Part shown: positions 1 through 11,100 of the stretch, piece after piece
How the letters are laid out: each line of letters begins with the position of its first letter
Numbering within the stretch: the first letter of the stretch is position 1
From: Sisyra terminalis
Lineage: Eukaryota; Arthropoda; Insecta; Neuroptera; Sisyridae
DNA: 64,000 nucleotides
Assembly (NCBI GenBank): GCA_958496175.1
Contig: OY292279.1
Location: 17,732,001 to 17,796,000 of the forward strand
Reading direction: 5' to 3'
Program-made: the position numbers and the translations under genes
The notes under the pieces: model-generated
Told to the model about the DNA's origin: nothing
Database searches by the model: none
The model's input: the letters and a program-made list of their open reading frames with translations, nothing else

Positions 1-594
1 GCCCGAGAATGTCCCGAGTACAGACAAATGGAGGATAAGATGTTGCATCAAGCAATCGAGGATAGAAATCTGGACCAAGTCAAGCATATTCTTCGTCGGG
101 GAATCGATGTCAATCAATCGATACCCTCCAACAAGTGGACCCCCTTAACAAAAGCCGTTAATATACAAGCTTTTTACATTGTTAAATATTTACTGGACCA
201 AGGAGCGCAAGTGAATAAAGATGATTTATTCAAGTGGACACCAATTCACAGAGCAATCGACTCACAAAACCAACCAATTGTTCAGCTTTTACTTGATTCT
301 GGGGCGAACGTGAACGAGCCAAGTCATAGTGCAAAATGGTTACCTTTGGTAAGAGCCATTTGTGTAGGATCTCTACCAATAGTTAAAATGGTTTTCGAAA
401 AAACATCCAATCAAATAGAATCCGATCAGAAATCGAATCTACTGCGACGTGCTATTCATAAAGGACTATATGAAATTGTTGATTTTCTTCAGAAAAATTG
501 GGTAGTCATTGATATCATGACGTATGATACTGCAACAAGAAAGAGATACGATGCCATAAAGAATTCAGGAGTAATTGAGACGTTACCTAATTAA
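1..594 (+). CDS. Ankyrin-repeat protein, 3' part (open at the left edge)
   Basis: The frame is open from base 1 to the stop at 592-594, so the ATG at 28 need not be the true start. Nine sense codons precede it and the gene may begin outside the window. From the ATG the product is 188 residues. It holds about four ankyrin units; two are clear, with the TPLTKAV and TPIHRAI openings followed by IVKYLLDQGAQVN and IVQLLLDSGANVN. A third (LPLVRAI) and a weak fourth (LLRRAI) follow. No membrane segment or signal peptide is seen. Ankyrin repeats mediate protein binding; no enzyme or other domain is visible, so the cellular role is unknown. It could be the C-terminus of a larger ankyrin protein. Confidence 0.75.
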   Translation, partial: ARECPEYRQMEDKMLHQAIEDRNLDQVKHILRRGIDVNQSIPSNKWTPLTKAVNIQAFYIVKYLLDQGAQVNKDDLFKWTPIHRAIDSQNQPIVQLLLDSGANVNEPSHSAKWLPLVRAICVGSLPIVKMVFEKTSNQIESDQKSNLLRRAIHKGLYEIVDFLQKNWVVIDIMTYDTATRKRYDAIKNSGVIETLPN

Positions 595-1165
595 CATTAT
601 AATAACTTTAGTTATCTTTTTCGCTGGTGCAGAGAAATAGTCTCTCTCATTCCATCCGCACCCATTCCATGCGTATTACAACTTGCGTTGTATTTGAACT
701 ACTAAGCTCAACAGGTTTCACTCTTCTCCACCAAAAGTACATTTCGTTGTGGTTAAAGCAGCTGCTCTCTGTTCGTAATACTTTCCGTCAAGATGGAGCC
801 TAACGGATTCTACACTAGTTATAAGTAGGACAACAAACAAATATGTAAATAATGAATTTGTACTCTTTAGAAATTTGTTTATTTATTTATTCTTTTACTT
901 CTGGTGGTATTTATAGAGAGATGCATTACACCTGTTCATAGTCAAATGAAATACATATTAGCATGGTTAATAAAAATTTATCAATAGAAATACGTTGTAA
1001 TCTATGTAAAAAACCTTAAACTAACAGTTTGAATCCAGTTTGCCAACTTTTTCCGTAGTTCTTCTTAAAACATCTAAGCAATTTCTTAATATCAGTAAGT
1101 ATATAACAACATTTAATTACAACGTAGTAACTACTGTTGGTAAGTATAGTTACATTAATTTTAGA
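595..1165. other. Non-coding gap after the ankyrin gene
   Basis: The first 240 bases are more balanced in composition than the AT-rich remainder and may be 3' UTR. No gene, RNA or clear repeat could be supported here. Confidence 0.4.
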
Positions 1166-1294
1166 CAATACTAGCCCTGTTAAAAAGGCATTTAGAAGCA
1201 TTTTGAAATCATTTAATTTAACATATCTTTATTAATTTTAAACGACTACTAATGGATTTTAATGGGTTTTTTGAACATTTAAAATGCCTTTTTA
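1166..1294. repeat. Small palindromic MITE (GGCATTT family), copy 1
   Basis: The ends are inverted: GTTAAAAAGGCATTT at the left, and AAAATGCCTTTTT near 1285 at the right. The interior TTTAAACGACT..TAATGG..TTTTTGAACATTT recurs near 14490-14600, 18160-18226, 22454-22575, 42480-42545, 42905-42945 and 47845-47960, in either orientation. Length is about 120-130 bp. No coding capacity. Confidence 0.65.
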
Positions 1295-1691
1295 CTTCGC
1301 TTCTTTTACTTCACTTTGTAGGTATTTTGTAAGATACTTTAGATCACATTTTTCACCTACTTCCCAGTACTTTATCGTGCTGAATTTTGCCACACCTGCT
1401 ATACTCTCGATAACAACGCATGGATCCGTGGTAAAATTTAATAACCACCAAGTATTTCAACTTAAATATTTAAAATTTTGAAAAAACGCATGTAAAAGTG
1501 AATCAAATTAATGGCAATCGAAATCACAGTTGAAACAAATGACAACAATCAGTTAGTTCAAATTTTAGACTAAGATTGACAAAATTGATTTTAACAATAT
1601 ATTGAAAGACTTAAAAAGAGAAAATAAATATAATTAAAAAAAGATTTTAAAAATCTCGCTTCTATTGATAAAATGCACAGAAAAGGCCAAT

Positions 1692-1946
1692 AATAAATTT
1701 ATGAACTGAATATTCGTACCGATTGCATCATCGATATTAGGGTGATATTAGCCAATTAATGAGAATCCTAAGCTATCTTGTTGTACATCAAAGCGTGGAG
1801 TGTAATTTGTTTACAATGTGGTAATATGGAACACCCCTCGCTTTGATGTACAACTAGATAGCTTACGATTCTTATTAATTGGCTAATATCGCCTTCAAAT
1901 CAATGGTGTAATTGGTACGAAAATTCAGTTCAAAAGTTTATTTTTT
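1692..1946. repeat. Foldback MITE, ~255 bp
   Basis: Two arms of roughly 110 bp are near-perfect inverted copies. The outer part of the left arm carries GAACTGAATATTCGTACC and the right arm is its inverse around 1914-1932. Inner parts match across GATATTAGCCAATTAAT and GTTGTACATCAAAGCG. The loop is only about 40 bp. This is typical of a non-autonomous DNA transposon; the superfamily is unassigned. Confidence 0.75.
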
Positions 1947-1955
1947 ACCTTTTTA

Positions 1956-2040
1956 GTAGGGTCCGACTGAAACTAGTTTTTTCGACGCAAATCGGGGACC
2001 CGAAGCCAACCAATTTTCCTGTATCGAAAATGGTAGTACC
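1956..2040. repeat. Fragment of the GTCCGAC..GAAAC repeat family
   Basis: GGTCCGACTGAAACTAG followed by a segment ending GTATCGAAAA matches the centre of the palindrome at 38098-38220. It abuts the foldback MITE on its left. Only one end is present. Confidence 0.55.
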
Positions 2041-2529
2041 GGACCTCTCACAACGAACGCCGGTGTGCACTTATATCTGAAAATACAATGTAAAACGGAA
2101 AAAAAAATGATCTTTTTTATTTTGATTAGTATGACTAAAAAGCATTTCGATTTCGCACATTTGAACGTTGTGCATAGAAAGTTGTTGGAAATAAGTAGAA
2201 AGCGTGGAAATAAATTAGAATATTTTATTTATTTTCAATAACAGTAATTGGTTTTCAAATTGTTCTAAATACCGAAGAAAACGTAGTATGGAAGATTTTA
2301 TATTTTCATTAATAATGTAAAAATATGTGACCAAAAATTGCTTCCTTTTAATGCTTTTCAGTAGAATATATAATTGTTTCAGGTCACAATCATTGGTTTA
2401 TAAAGAAAATAGATTTTAAAAAGTTTGATTGTTGAAAAACGAACAAAAATTAAAAATTGCCTGTTTGATATAAGTGCTACATATATTTTCATACTAATTT
2501 AGTGAAATGACGTTATTTAAAATGTTGTC
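2041..2529. other. AT-rich gap, no gene seen
   Basis: No open frame with codon bias and no recognisable repeat or RNA was found between the repeat fragment and the LINE. Confidence 0.4.
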
Positions 2530-4205
2530 AACAAGTATAGTTTGGGCGCCATGAGTAAGATGGGAAACCCATACAGGACTACCTTAGATTTGAGTCGACA
2601 ACAGACAAGTTTTATCTTGAACATCCAAGATTTCCTCAACTAATACACTTGAGAGCCCATTAATACATGACGACACCGAGAGTAGCATACTTAAAACCTC
2701 CATCCGCACCGCCATGGGAACTCCACCACAAATCGACCTATCTTTGGGAGAGTATTCAGTAAATGAAACACCTAGTTTATATTTTAGAATTTTTTTCTGG
2801 GAATCAAAAAACTCAAAATATAGAAACCACGTAGACTATTACACCGACGGTTCAGCATTTGAACAGAGAGCAGGATGTGTTGTCGTTAGAGAAAGTGAGG
2901 AACATAAGGTTCGGCTCCCAGACTACGCTTCAATATTCTCCTGTGAAGCATATGCCATTTTAGAATCTTTAAGGATGGTAGAACAAAGCCAACCTACTAC
3001 ACCAGTGGCTATATTTACTGACTCCCAATCGACCCTAAAGGGAATTCTCAACGAAAAAAAATCAGAAATAATTATCCAAATGATTAAAGAAAAACTAACT
3101 CAGCATAGTCAAAATGGACAGAAAATTGCCCTGGTCTGGATCCCCAAACACCAAGGCATCCCGGGAAATGAAATGGCCGACACAGTAGCTAGAGAGGCGG
3201 CCAACAGCACGGAAATAAATGGTGAGATTCAATTCTTGAAGAGAGATTTCATGAAAGAAGTGAGAAAAAGGATTTGGAGTCAGTGGAACACCATCTGGAG
3301 CAGAAGACCACAAAGTTTAGCCAATATAAGGGATTCTGTCCTTGATCTAAGCTCAGACATCAGAGCTAATAGGAAGGAAGAAGTGGTTTTAACAAGACTA
3401 CAAATCGGACACACTGAAATTACCCACAGTCATCTACCGGAAAAAGAACTCCCGACCCCTTGCCCTGGATGTGGGGAAAATAATTCAGTGGACCATCTGT
3501 TAATAGGCTGCACAGCCTATACGAACCAACGTGTCAACTATCTGGTACCGGGTTCACTAAAAGAGTGCCTAACTTCCAAGGAGGGAATTGAAAAAACTCT
3601 AAAATTTTTAAAAACCATCAATTTAATGGACAAAATTTAAGGCAGAAGCAAGAAACCCATTTGAACTATCAAAAGCCTCAACTTGCCAGTTGTGTTACTC
3701 TCGTTTTTATTTATTAGTATATTTTTAATTTTCTTATTCTATGCATTATTCTCCTTGTTCTTAGTTGTTTTGTATTCAGTTACCATATACATATTTATAT
3801 ATTATCTATAAGTACTATGTTACTAAATCATAAATTATATTATATCGTTATTGTTGTTTCTTAGTTGTGTCTTACATATTTTCTTCATTGTTATAGTTGT
3901 TAAATTATATATATTACTATTATAGATTTATCTTTGTAGTTTGATTGTTATAAATTTTGTAATTAGAAATCTAGAGTCTATAGTTTATTATATATTTATT
4001 ATATTATTAGTACTTATTAGCAGTATTACCAGAATTGTATATTAGACATCAAACTAAACAAATTAAACCTTAAAATGTGAATATTAAAATATATTAAACA
4101 ATAACTATTATAATATAATATGTTAAACATTGATAGGTATAGTCGCTAATAACCAGTGTAGTTGAAACGACTTTAAAGAAAGCTAAATAAAAAAATTAAA
4201 AAAAA
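2530..4205 (+). mobile_element. 5'-truncated non-LTR retrotransposon (LINE)
   Basis: The element is recognised by the RNase H-containing ORF at 2714-3640 and by an A-rich 3' end near 4170-4205, where GTTGAAACGACTTTAAAG leads into an A-rich tract. The endonuclease and reverse-transcriptase regions are absent, so this is a dead 5' truncation. The left limit is approximate: the sequence changes character near 2530, but no target-site duplication was found. Confidence 0.6.
2714..3640 (+). pseudogene. RNase H and C-terminal region of a LINE ORF2
   Basis: This 308-residue frame is the tail of a LINE polyprotein, not a host gene. RNase H runs from about residue 42 to 165. All four acidic catalytic positions are visible: D in YTDGS, E in SCEAYAILESL, D in FTDSQ, and D in GNEMADTVARE. 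After it comes a cysteine/histidine motif, CPGC followed about ten residues later by DHLLIGC, as in the C-termini of RNase H-bearing LINE clades (I, R1 or LOA type). The ATG at 2714 is internal to the original protein. The frame is undamaged, suggesting a fairly young insertion, but with no reverse transcriptase it cannot move itself. Confidence 0.75.
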
Positions 4206-4455
4206 TGTTGTTTTTAAAATGATATAACAAAAACAGACATATATATTTTGTTTCTACATATAAATATAGATGACCTTTGTTTTATATTACTCGATAATAG
4301 TTTCGTCAGCACTTTGATTATTTAATTTAAAATTTCTCTCTTTTGGGGTAGGAATTAAATCATAGCCATAAATTTAATCAGACCGGATATCTGATAAAAA
4401 ATATTATGACCTACTTATCAGATATATTTACATGATAATTATTCTGTTCAAAGAA

Positions 4456-5030
4456 ATGGTGGTACTACGATTTATTTCCGTAGTTTTCTTGTGTGTTACT
4501 TTTTTGGGTCGAGATAAACAAATTTTGGCTGGTAAGCATCGAATATTGAAAATGTTTTGAAAAATTCTGCAATTTTTTGTGTTTTAGAAACCAAATGTGA
4601 TGTCAATGAACTACTGATGCCGTGTGGAGGAGGTCCTTGTGAAGCCACATGTACTAACTATAAAATGGGAATTCGATGCCTCTATAAATGCCGTGGTGAT
4701 CAGTTATCCTGCGGATGCAATTCCGGGTTTGTTCGAAACCTGAACAAAAACTGTGTAGATCCATCGTACTGTCGCTTGGGTACTTTTTGGTAGCTAATTC
4801 CAATATTATTTAGTAATTAGTTATCAATTTTAGAAAGTGAAGAGCAAAAATGTTCAAAAAACGAATATTATTCGGTTGAAGATTCGATCGTAGAACCAAC
4901 TTGCGATGATCCATCATCCACTGTTGCAAATATTCTTAACGATTTGGAGTCGGAAAAAGGCCGTTGCTTGTGTTTACCAGAATATGTGAGAAATTCGGAA
5001 AGTCGATGTATCCTTCTAACCGAGTGCTGA
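4456..5030 (+). CDS. Secreted cysteine-rich TIL-domain protein (protease-inhibitor-like)
   Basis: Three exons join in phase: 4456-4531, 4588-4779 and 4834-5030 (154 residues). The first exon encodes a signal peptide (MVVLRFISVVFLCVTFLG). Exon 2 is a complete TIL (trypsin-inhibitor-like) domain with ten cysteines, including CGGGPCEATC and CGCNSGF. Exon 3 looks like a second TIL domain that kept only six cysteines (ending CLCLPEY then CILLTEC). In insects, secreted TIL proteins commonly inhibit serine proteases in haemolymph or saliva. Whether this one does is inferred, because the reactive loop cannot be assigned. A likely polyadenylation signal (AATAAA) lies near 5420. Confidence 0.8.
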
Positions 5031-8000
5031 GTGATTTGAATCTCTGATATTAATTTGCAAGATTCTAAGGATATATTCTTTGGTTGGAAAGTTAATTTTA
5101 AAATACTGCTTACTTGAATATCTTCGTCCGATTAACTTAAATGACTATGTTCCTCAAATTGAATAAGTGACAAAACATATTTTAAAGAATACAAGGTAGC
5201 TTGAATTTGAAATAGTTTAATAATTCTACCCTTAAACCTGTTGAAACTTTGGAACATTGTTGGCAAACATTTGATCCTCTAATATTCTTTTTGCAGGAAC
5301 TCGTATCGTCCAAACTGACTTACCCCACAACTCTATTGGTCGCTAACATTATTGTACATGTCTAATACAATACAACAAAATTTAATCTAATATAAACCTA
5401 AATCTAAATATAATCTAAAAAAAATAAAGTGTTAATATCCATCAATATAAAATTTTATTTAAAAATAAAGTGCTGACATATCGCGAACATTGTTCGCCAA
5501 TAATATTCACGTAGGAGTGTACTTGGTTACATATGTGTAACATAATAATGTTACGTTACATATGTTCACCAAAATAACTCACGTAAACTATCACGTAGCT
5601 ATGTTGTATGTAATTATTTAAACTCAGCAAAGATTAATTATAAATAATTCAACATTTTCTCTTCCACTTAACGTTTCTTCTTCACGATATTGTGTTCTAT
5701 TTCTGGAACAACTTAATTCAAAATACCAAAATATATTTATATACTTATAAATATTTTTTTGCCTTTCACATTATCCTACTAGGTCTTTTGAGTCTATAAT
5801 CAATTGTACTTGACTAATTCCCTTTACGTACAAGCCAATGTTAGGGTACACATATTGGCATATCCACTTTCAAATCAAAATCTCATTTCAACATAAAACC
5901 ATTGGGAAAAAATCGACTTGCCCACGTGTAAAAAAAATTTAGTAAATTTTTACAAAAAATTACACTCAAAAAGTTCCATTATGACTTTAATCCCAAGATA
6001 TTTTTGTCCCAATTGTACAAAAATATGATTATCATTTATCGATTATCCCAATGATTTTATAATTCGCTAGGGTTTCTTTAAGTGCACGCAAAGTCATATA
6101 TTTGGTACCATGTGACATTAAATTTGAAAACAGGTATAAAATATACCTTAAAATATCTTATATATCTTCAATATTGAAATTAACCATAAAGCTCAAAAAT
6201 TATAACAATTTACTTATAAAATACGAAAATGTCAATTTGCTTTATTGTAGGCGGAGCTGAATGGCGGGAGAATACAAATTCAAATATCATCCATTTTATA
6301 TAACGAAAATTCATTTAGTGTACACTCCATGTTGCAAAAGTTATGAAAAATATTTTCAAATAATTCAATTCTAAAGCTAATCAAAGTTCTTCAAAGTAAA
6401 TAAACAGCGTTAATCAACGCGAATCTACGAAATTGTTATCACCACCTGTTGAGTTTCGAAAAAAACATAAAAAAACAGGCTGTGTTATTAAAGCTGTGTT
6501 ATTAAACGCGGAAAAATACAAATTTAATTAATATCAATTTTAATATCTTTAAAATTATTAGCACATATCCCTCACTATTTATAAATACAATTATTACGTT
6601 GTATTTTTGATGTTGAAGCGAAAAAAGGCTTAAATATATGTTAGGGAATATAATAGAATATGTGGAAACGTATGAAAATGTCAATGGTAAAATATATGCA
6701 ACTGTGCGTAGCATATCGTAGCATGTCTGATCATTGACCATATTTATGCGTTTATCCTTTTTTTGTTGCATGCAGATCAGGTTTCCTATCATTTATTGCT
6801 CTATAAATCTTGGACAAATGTATTTTACTGTTAAATATGTTCAAAAAAACTTTTAAAAGCATTTAAAAATTTTTAAACCTCAAATGCCTTGTTTTAATTG
6901 GTTAATTTTATATGCACTAATTTTATTATGGGAGAACAACTAAATCACAATAGCAAATAAATCTGGGATATGTAAAATCAATCTTAAACGTTCGAAAAAA
7001 ATTATTTCTGCATATTTAATTAAGCAACTCAATATTTCAAAATACTGTCAATTACGATTGTGTGGCGCACTAGTGGCGCTAAATGTACTCATAGAAAGCC
7101 GCATGCGGCCTGTACCAGCGTTTTAAGACTTCTTATACACAAGTTCATTGAAATAATACAAAGCCAAAAGAAAATTGTTGTTTAAAACAAATATTTATTA
7201 TTCCTTACAGGAAACGATTCAAAAATATCCAATATAGTTTTTTTTTTATAATTTGTGCATTAACTATCAAATACATTATATTTTTAATATTTATATTATA
7301 ATCACAATAATTATAATAATAATAGTTTAATACTATCATAATAAAACTGCTTGCAGTACCCCGTTTTTTTTTTCATTTTCTTAAAGTTAACACTTATAGT
7401 ATTAATTGTAATAATTTTCAAAGAAAAATGATATGGATAACATATTTATTTGGGAATATTTGGCTAATTATTATGAATTATTCAGTTCTTTGATAAATTT
7501 GAACAATTTCAATCATTCCATTATGACAACCTTAACCTGTGAAAGCTTTTGACATGCGTAGTGTATATGCAATCAGCATTGCGTACACATATACATGGTT
7601 GTCTTTCTAGTTAGTAATTCGAATAAAAGCTCCGTTCAAAATATTAAAGTTTCACGTATGTATAATTGCAGTCTTTTATTATAATTTATTAGAAACTAAC
7701 AGAAAAAGATTATAGAAAAATGTAGGCCTTTTCAAAACAAATACTACGCCTAGTCTTTTCTTATGCTTTTTAGATTTACGAGCCTTATATAAACCTAATA
7801 TGTGTAATTTAGTAGGTAAATGTATTTATTATCAGATCTACATTAGTTTTCTTTAATTAAATATTTTCAGAGTTGTATAAAACCAGTGCTCAATTTAACA
7901 CTTGTCGACTGAATTGACAACTGAATTTTTTCTTTCTTAAGTTTTTCTTGCAATAGTAAAATTCAATCATTTTATTTTAGTTTAAAAGATATTGATTTTG

Positions 8001-8182
8001 CAATTAATATTGTCAATGTTCTTATATTCTACGTATAGTTTGTTACTAGTTATGATATCTACGATTTATTCGATGCTTATAAAAAGTATTTTCCTCATTA
8101 TTTGGTGGAAATTCTAAATGTTAATACATAAGATAGAGTTTATGTGGTTATAATATTAGATAAAAGTAAATATTGAATTGTT
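5031..8182. other. 3.1-kb AT-rich intergenic region
   Basis: After the TIL gene's 3' end only AT-rich DNA is seen. A hairpin built on TTACATATGT lies at 5524-5564. A possible acceptor plus short frame lies at 5297-5360 but has no partner exon. The open frame at 6502-6792 (minus) has the composition of random AT-rich DNA. No gene is supported. Confidence 0.5.
5524..5564. repeat. Short hairpin around GGTTACATATGT
   Basis: Inverted halves TTACATATGTGTAACAT and ATGTTACGTTACATATG flank a tiny loop. It may be the core of a degraded MITE. Confidence 0.45.
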
Positions 8183-11100
8183 TCATTTTTTATGTCCGTT
8201 TTTGGGACTAATTTCTACAATCACAGTTTCTGGACTGAATTTTTTCATGGAACTGCTATCGCTGTGAAGTGGCAACAAGTGTCCGTTGCTTAAAACTGGG
8301 CTGTGTTCCTAAATGAGAATAAATATGAAAATTGCAATTATTAGTTTTATTCCATTCAATTTTACCTGGCTGATTGAAAATGCAGCAGCGTCACAAGCCA
8401 ATAGTTCGTTTTTAGATAAGTGTTCAACAATTGCAGCACAGTAGCAATCGCCTAACATATTGTTGGTAGTTCTAAAACGGTCACTGAAATATAAAGGTTT
8501 TAATGAATACGAGATGTACACAAACCAGAACTTTTGATCTCGTCTTGTTACGAGACGAGACGAGACGAGACTGCAAAACGCGAGAACGAATCGAGACAAT
8601 AAAATCGAAGATTTTGAATCTCAATTAATCCCCAAGTTCCCAACGATCGAAGAATCTTCTGTTTTCTATTCACAAATCGATTTGTTTTTGAGAAATTTTC
8701 TTTATGGTACTTGTTATTTCCAAAAATTTCAAAATATTTAACTTTCAATTGATAATAATTGAAATTAACCAAATTTAATTAGTAAAAATAATTGAACTTT
8801 TAAGACCAAATTCAAACACTAAGGCATTAAAATAATCTATGATTTTTTGCAAAATTTAAATTTCAATCGAAAATATTTTTACCCTTTGAGTAGTACAAAT
8901 TTTCATGCACGTTTTTCGACCTCCTGGTCATCTGGAGTACACTATCGCTCAAAAATATTTGGCAACCTGTATTTTTCATCATTTCGTAGAATAATATAAT
9001 GCTATCACCGTGATACCATGTTTGATTCTTCAGGTTACGTCCTACTTTATCTACTTAATGCATTCATTTACCATCACTATATAACTATTAAGGTCTTTAG
9101 CGGCTCTAGGGTTATTAAATCCGTATTCGAGAAATATCGAAAATTTGCTCGAATAGGATCAAACCCAACATATACCGGTTTTAGAGTGGTCATCTTGACC
9201 ACTCGGCTACCAGTAGGCTTTACTTAATGTTATTTTAAGTGTCCGACCGAAACTTGTTTTTACAGCCGAAACTGAAACCAAATTTCGCCATCAGTCTCAG
9301 TTTCGGCCGAAAACGAAACTTCCATATGTGGTTATGTTTTCGTAGAAAAAAAAGTTAATCATAATAAATTAGTCTGTACTTTTACATCCTATAGGTATTC
9401 ATTAATCATTTAGGCCCGAATATTTGAGCTAATCATTAACATAACATATTATTACCATTTCTTATTTCAAATAAATTATTTATGCTGATATTTTATAATA
9501 TTTCTTTTTAATATTAGTTACGAATAATATAAAATAATAAAAAAAGTTACAAAACAAAATTACTTTTTGCCCTAATTTGTTTAGGTACACAAAATAGAAA
9601 GTAATGTTTTTTATATCATAAAAATAAAATAATTTCTTTTAAACTTTGATCAGGTTTCTTCGAACTGAAAAAAATATTAAAGATAATATTTAGCAAAATT
9701 TTAATGAACTGAGTGTTATCAGTACTCAAAAATGAAGAATCAAATAATAAGTGAAAAAAAATATTTTTAACATTTTTGTCTCACGAGTGTGAGAGTTCAG
9801 TTTCGGTTTTGGTCGTAGTTTCGGCTTGACGACAGCCGAAACCTAAATTAAGCCGAAACTCGTTTTTTGGCTGAAACCGAAAGTTCGGTCGGACAGTAGT
9901 TATTTTTTATATTTATAAATAGATATTAATCTAAAATTTTCATCTTGGTGGAATTGCTTTGAATTCAAAATCTTCAATGTTCCTTAGGGATTATAATTTT
10001 CTTTAGAAATGGGTTTTCCCAAAGATTTGAGCATTTTTATATATAAAGAATCCCATAGAATGACCAAACATCAGATATCTGTTATTTGTTTGCCAAAAAA
10101 ACATACACCATCTATACTTTAAAACAGTGCTTCAAAATTAACTCAAAATTTTATTTGTCCGTTCATAAACAAATATAAAATGGATAAAGGAAAGAAACTT
10201 TTTGAAGAAACGAAAGGGTTAATCATCGGCCTGCATGAAACAGGTATAAGTAACGGGGAAATTTCAGGATGAAGAAAAATTCCGAGATAAACAATGGACT
10301 ATGAGGAACTTTAGTACTCAAGGTATAACTTCCAACAGGCGATGTTCGTGCTGGTCTTTAGTTGATGGTACCGGTTGGATTTTCGTTTGTACCTCAACCG
10401 GAAAGAAAATTGAGTTTTTCAGCAATTACTGATTTTCCGTGGAAAATTTTCCAAAACTAAGAAAGATACAACCTAGGTACTTGGTTGCTGAGGATTGTAC
10501 CCAGAAAATTCGTTTGTACCTCAACAAAATTAAAATTATAGCCGTTTTGGCAGTTTCTACAATGAATTAATGAGAGTCGAATTACTCATACAAAAACCTT
10601 CATAACTACCGTTGGTATTGAGTTGGAAGGAAAATGTTTATGGTAGAATCCTCAGCAACCCAATATCTAGGTTGTACAACTCTTAATTTTGGAAAATCTT
10701 CCATGGAAAACCAGTAATAGTCGGAAAGTTTCTTTTTATTTCCGATTGATATACAAACGAAAATTCAACAGATATCATAAACTAGAGAACAGCACTCGGA
10801 AGAATTCGAAAAATTCGTTTGTAGTTGAGGTACTAACGATTGTTTTTTTCGGTACAATCAAGCACAATCCAAAGTTAATCTAAAAATGTATTTAAAATTT
10901 TAACTTGTTAATGTTGGGTGCTAACTGGACAGTCTAATGGTTAGTTTTAAAAATTCAGTCCTATATACTCCTACTATACAATGGATTGAAGAATGAACCT
11001 CGAAAGTGTTGAAAAGAAAAAATCCCCCGCCTCCCAATTCAACAAACTTTTTCATTGTTGGTTTGATTTTCCCACATCAAATGGATTTTAGACTAAATAT

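Noticed and set aside
5297..5370. Frame after a TTTTTGCAG acceptor downstream of the TIL gene
   Set aside because: No donor in phase from the TIL exons, and the TIL gene already ends with a clean stop; likely 3' UTR.
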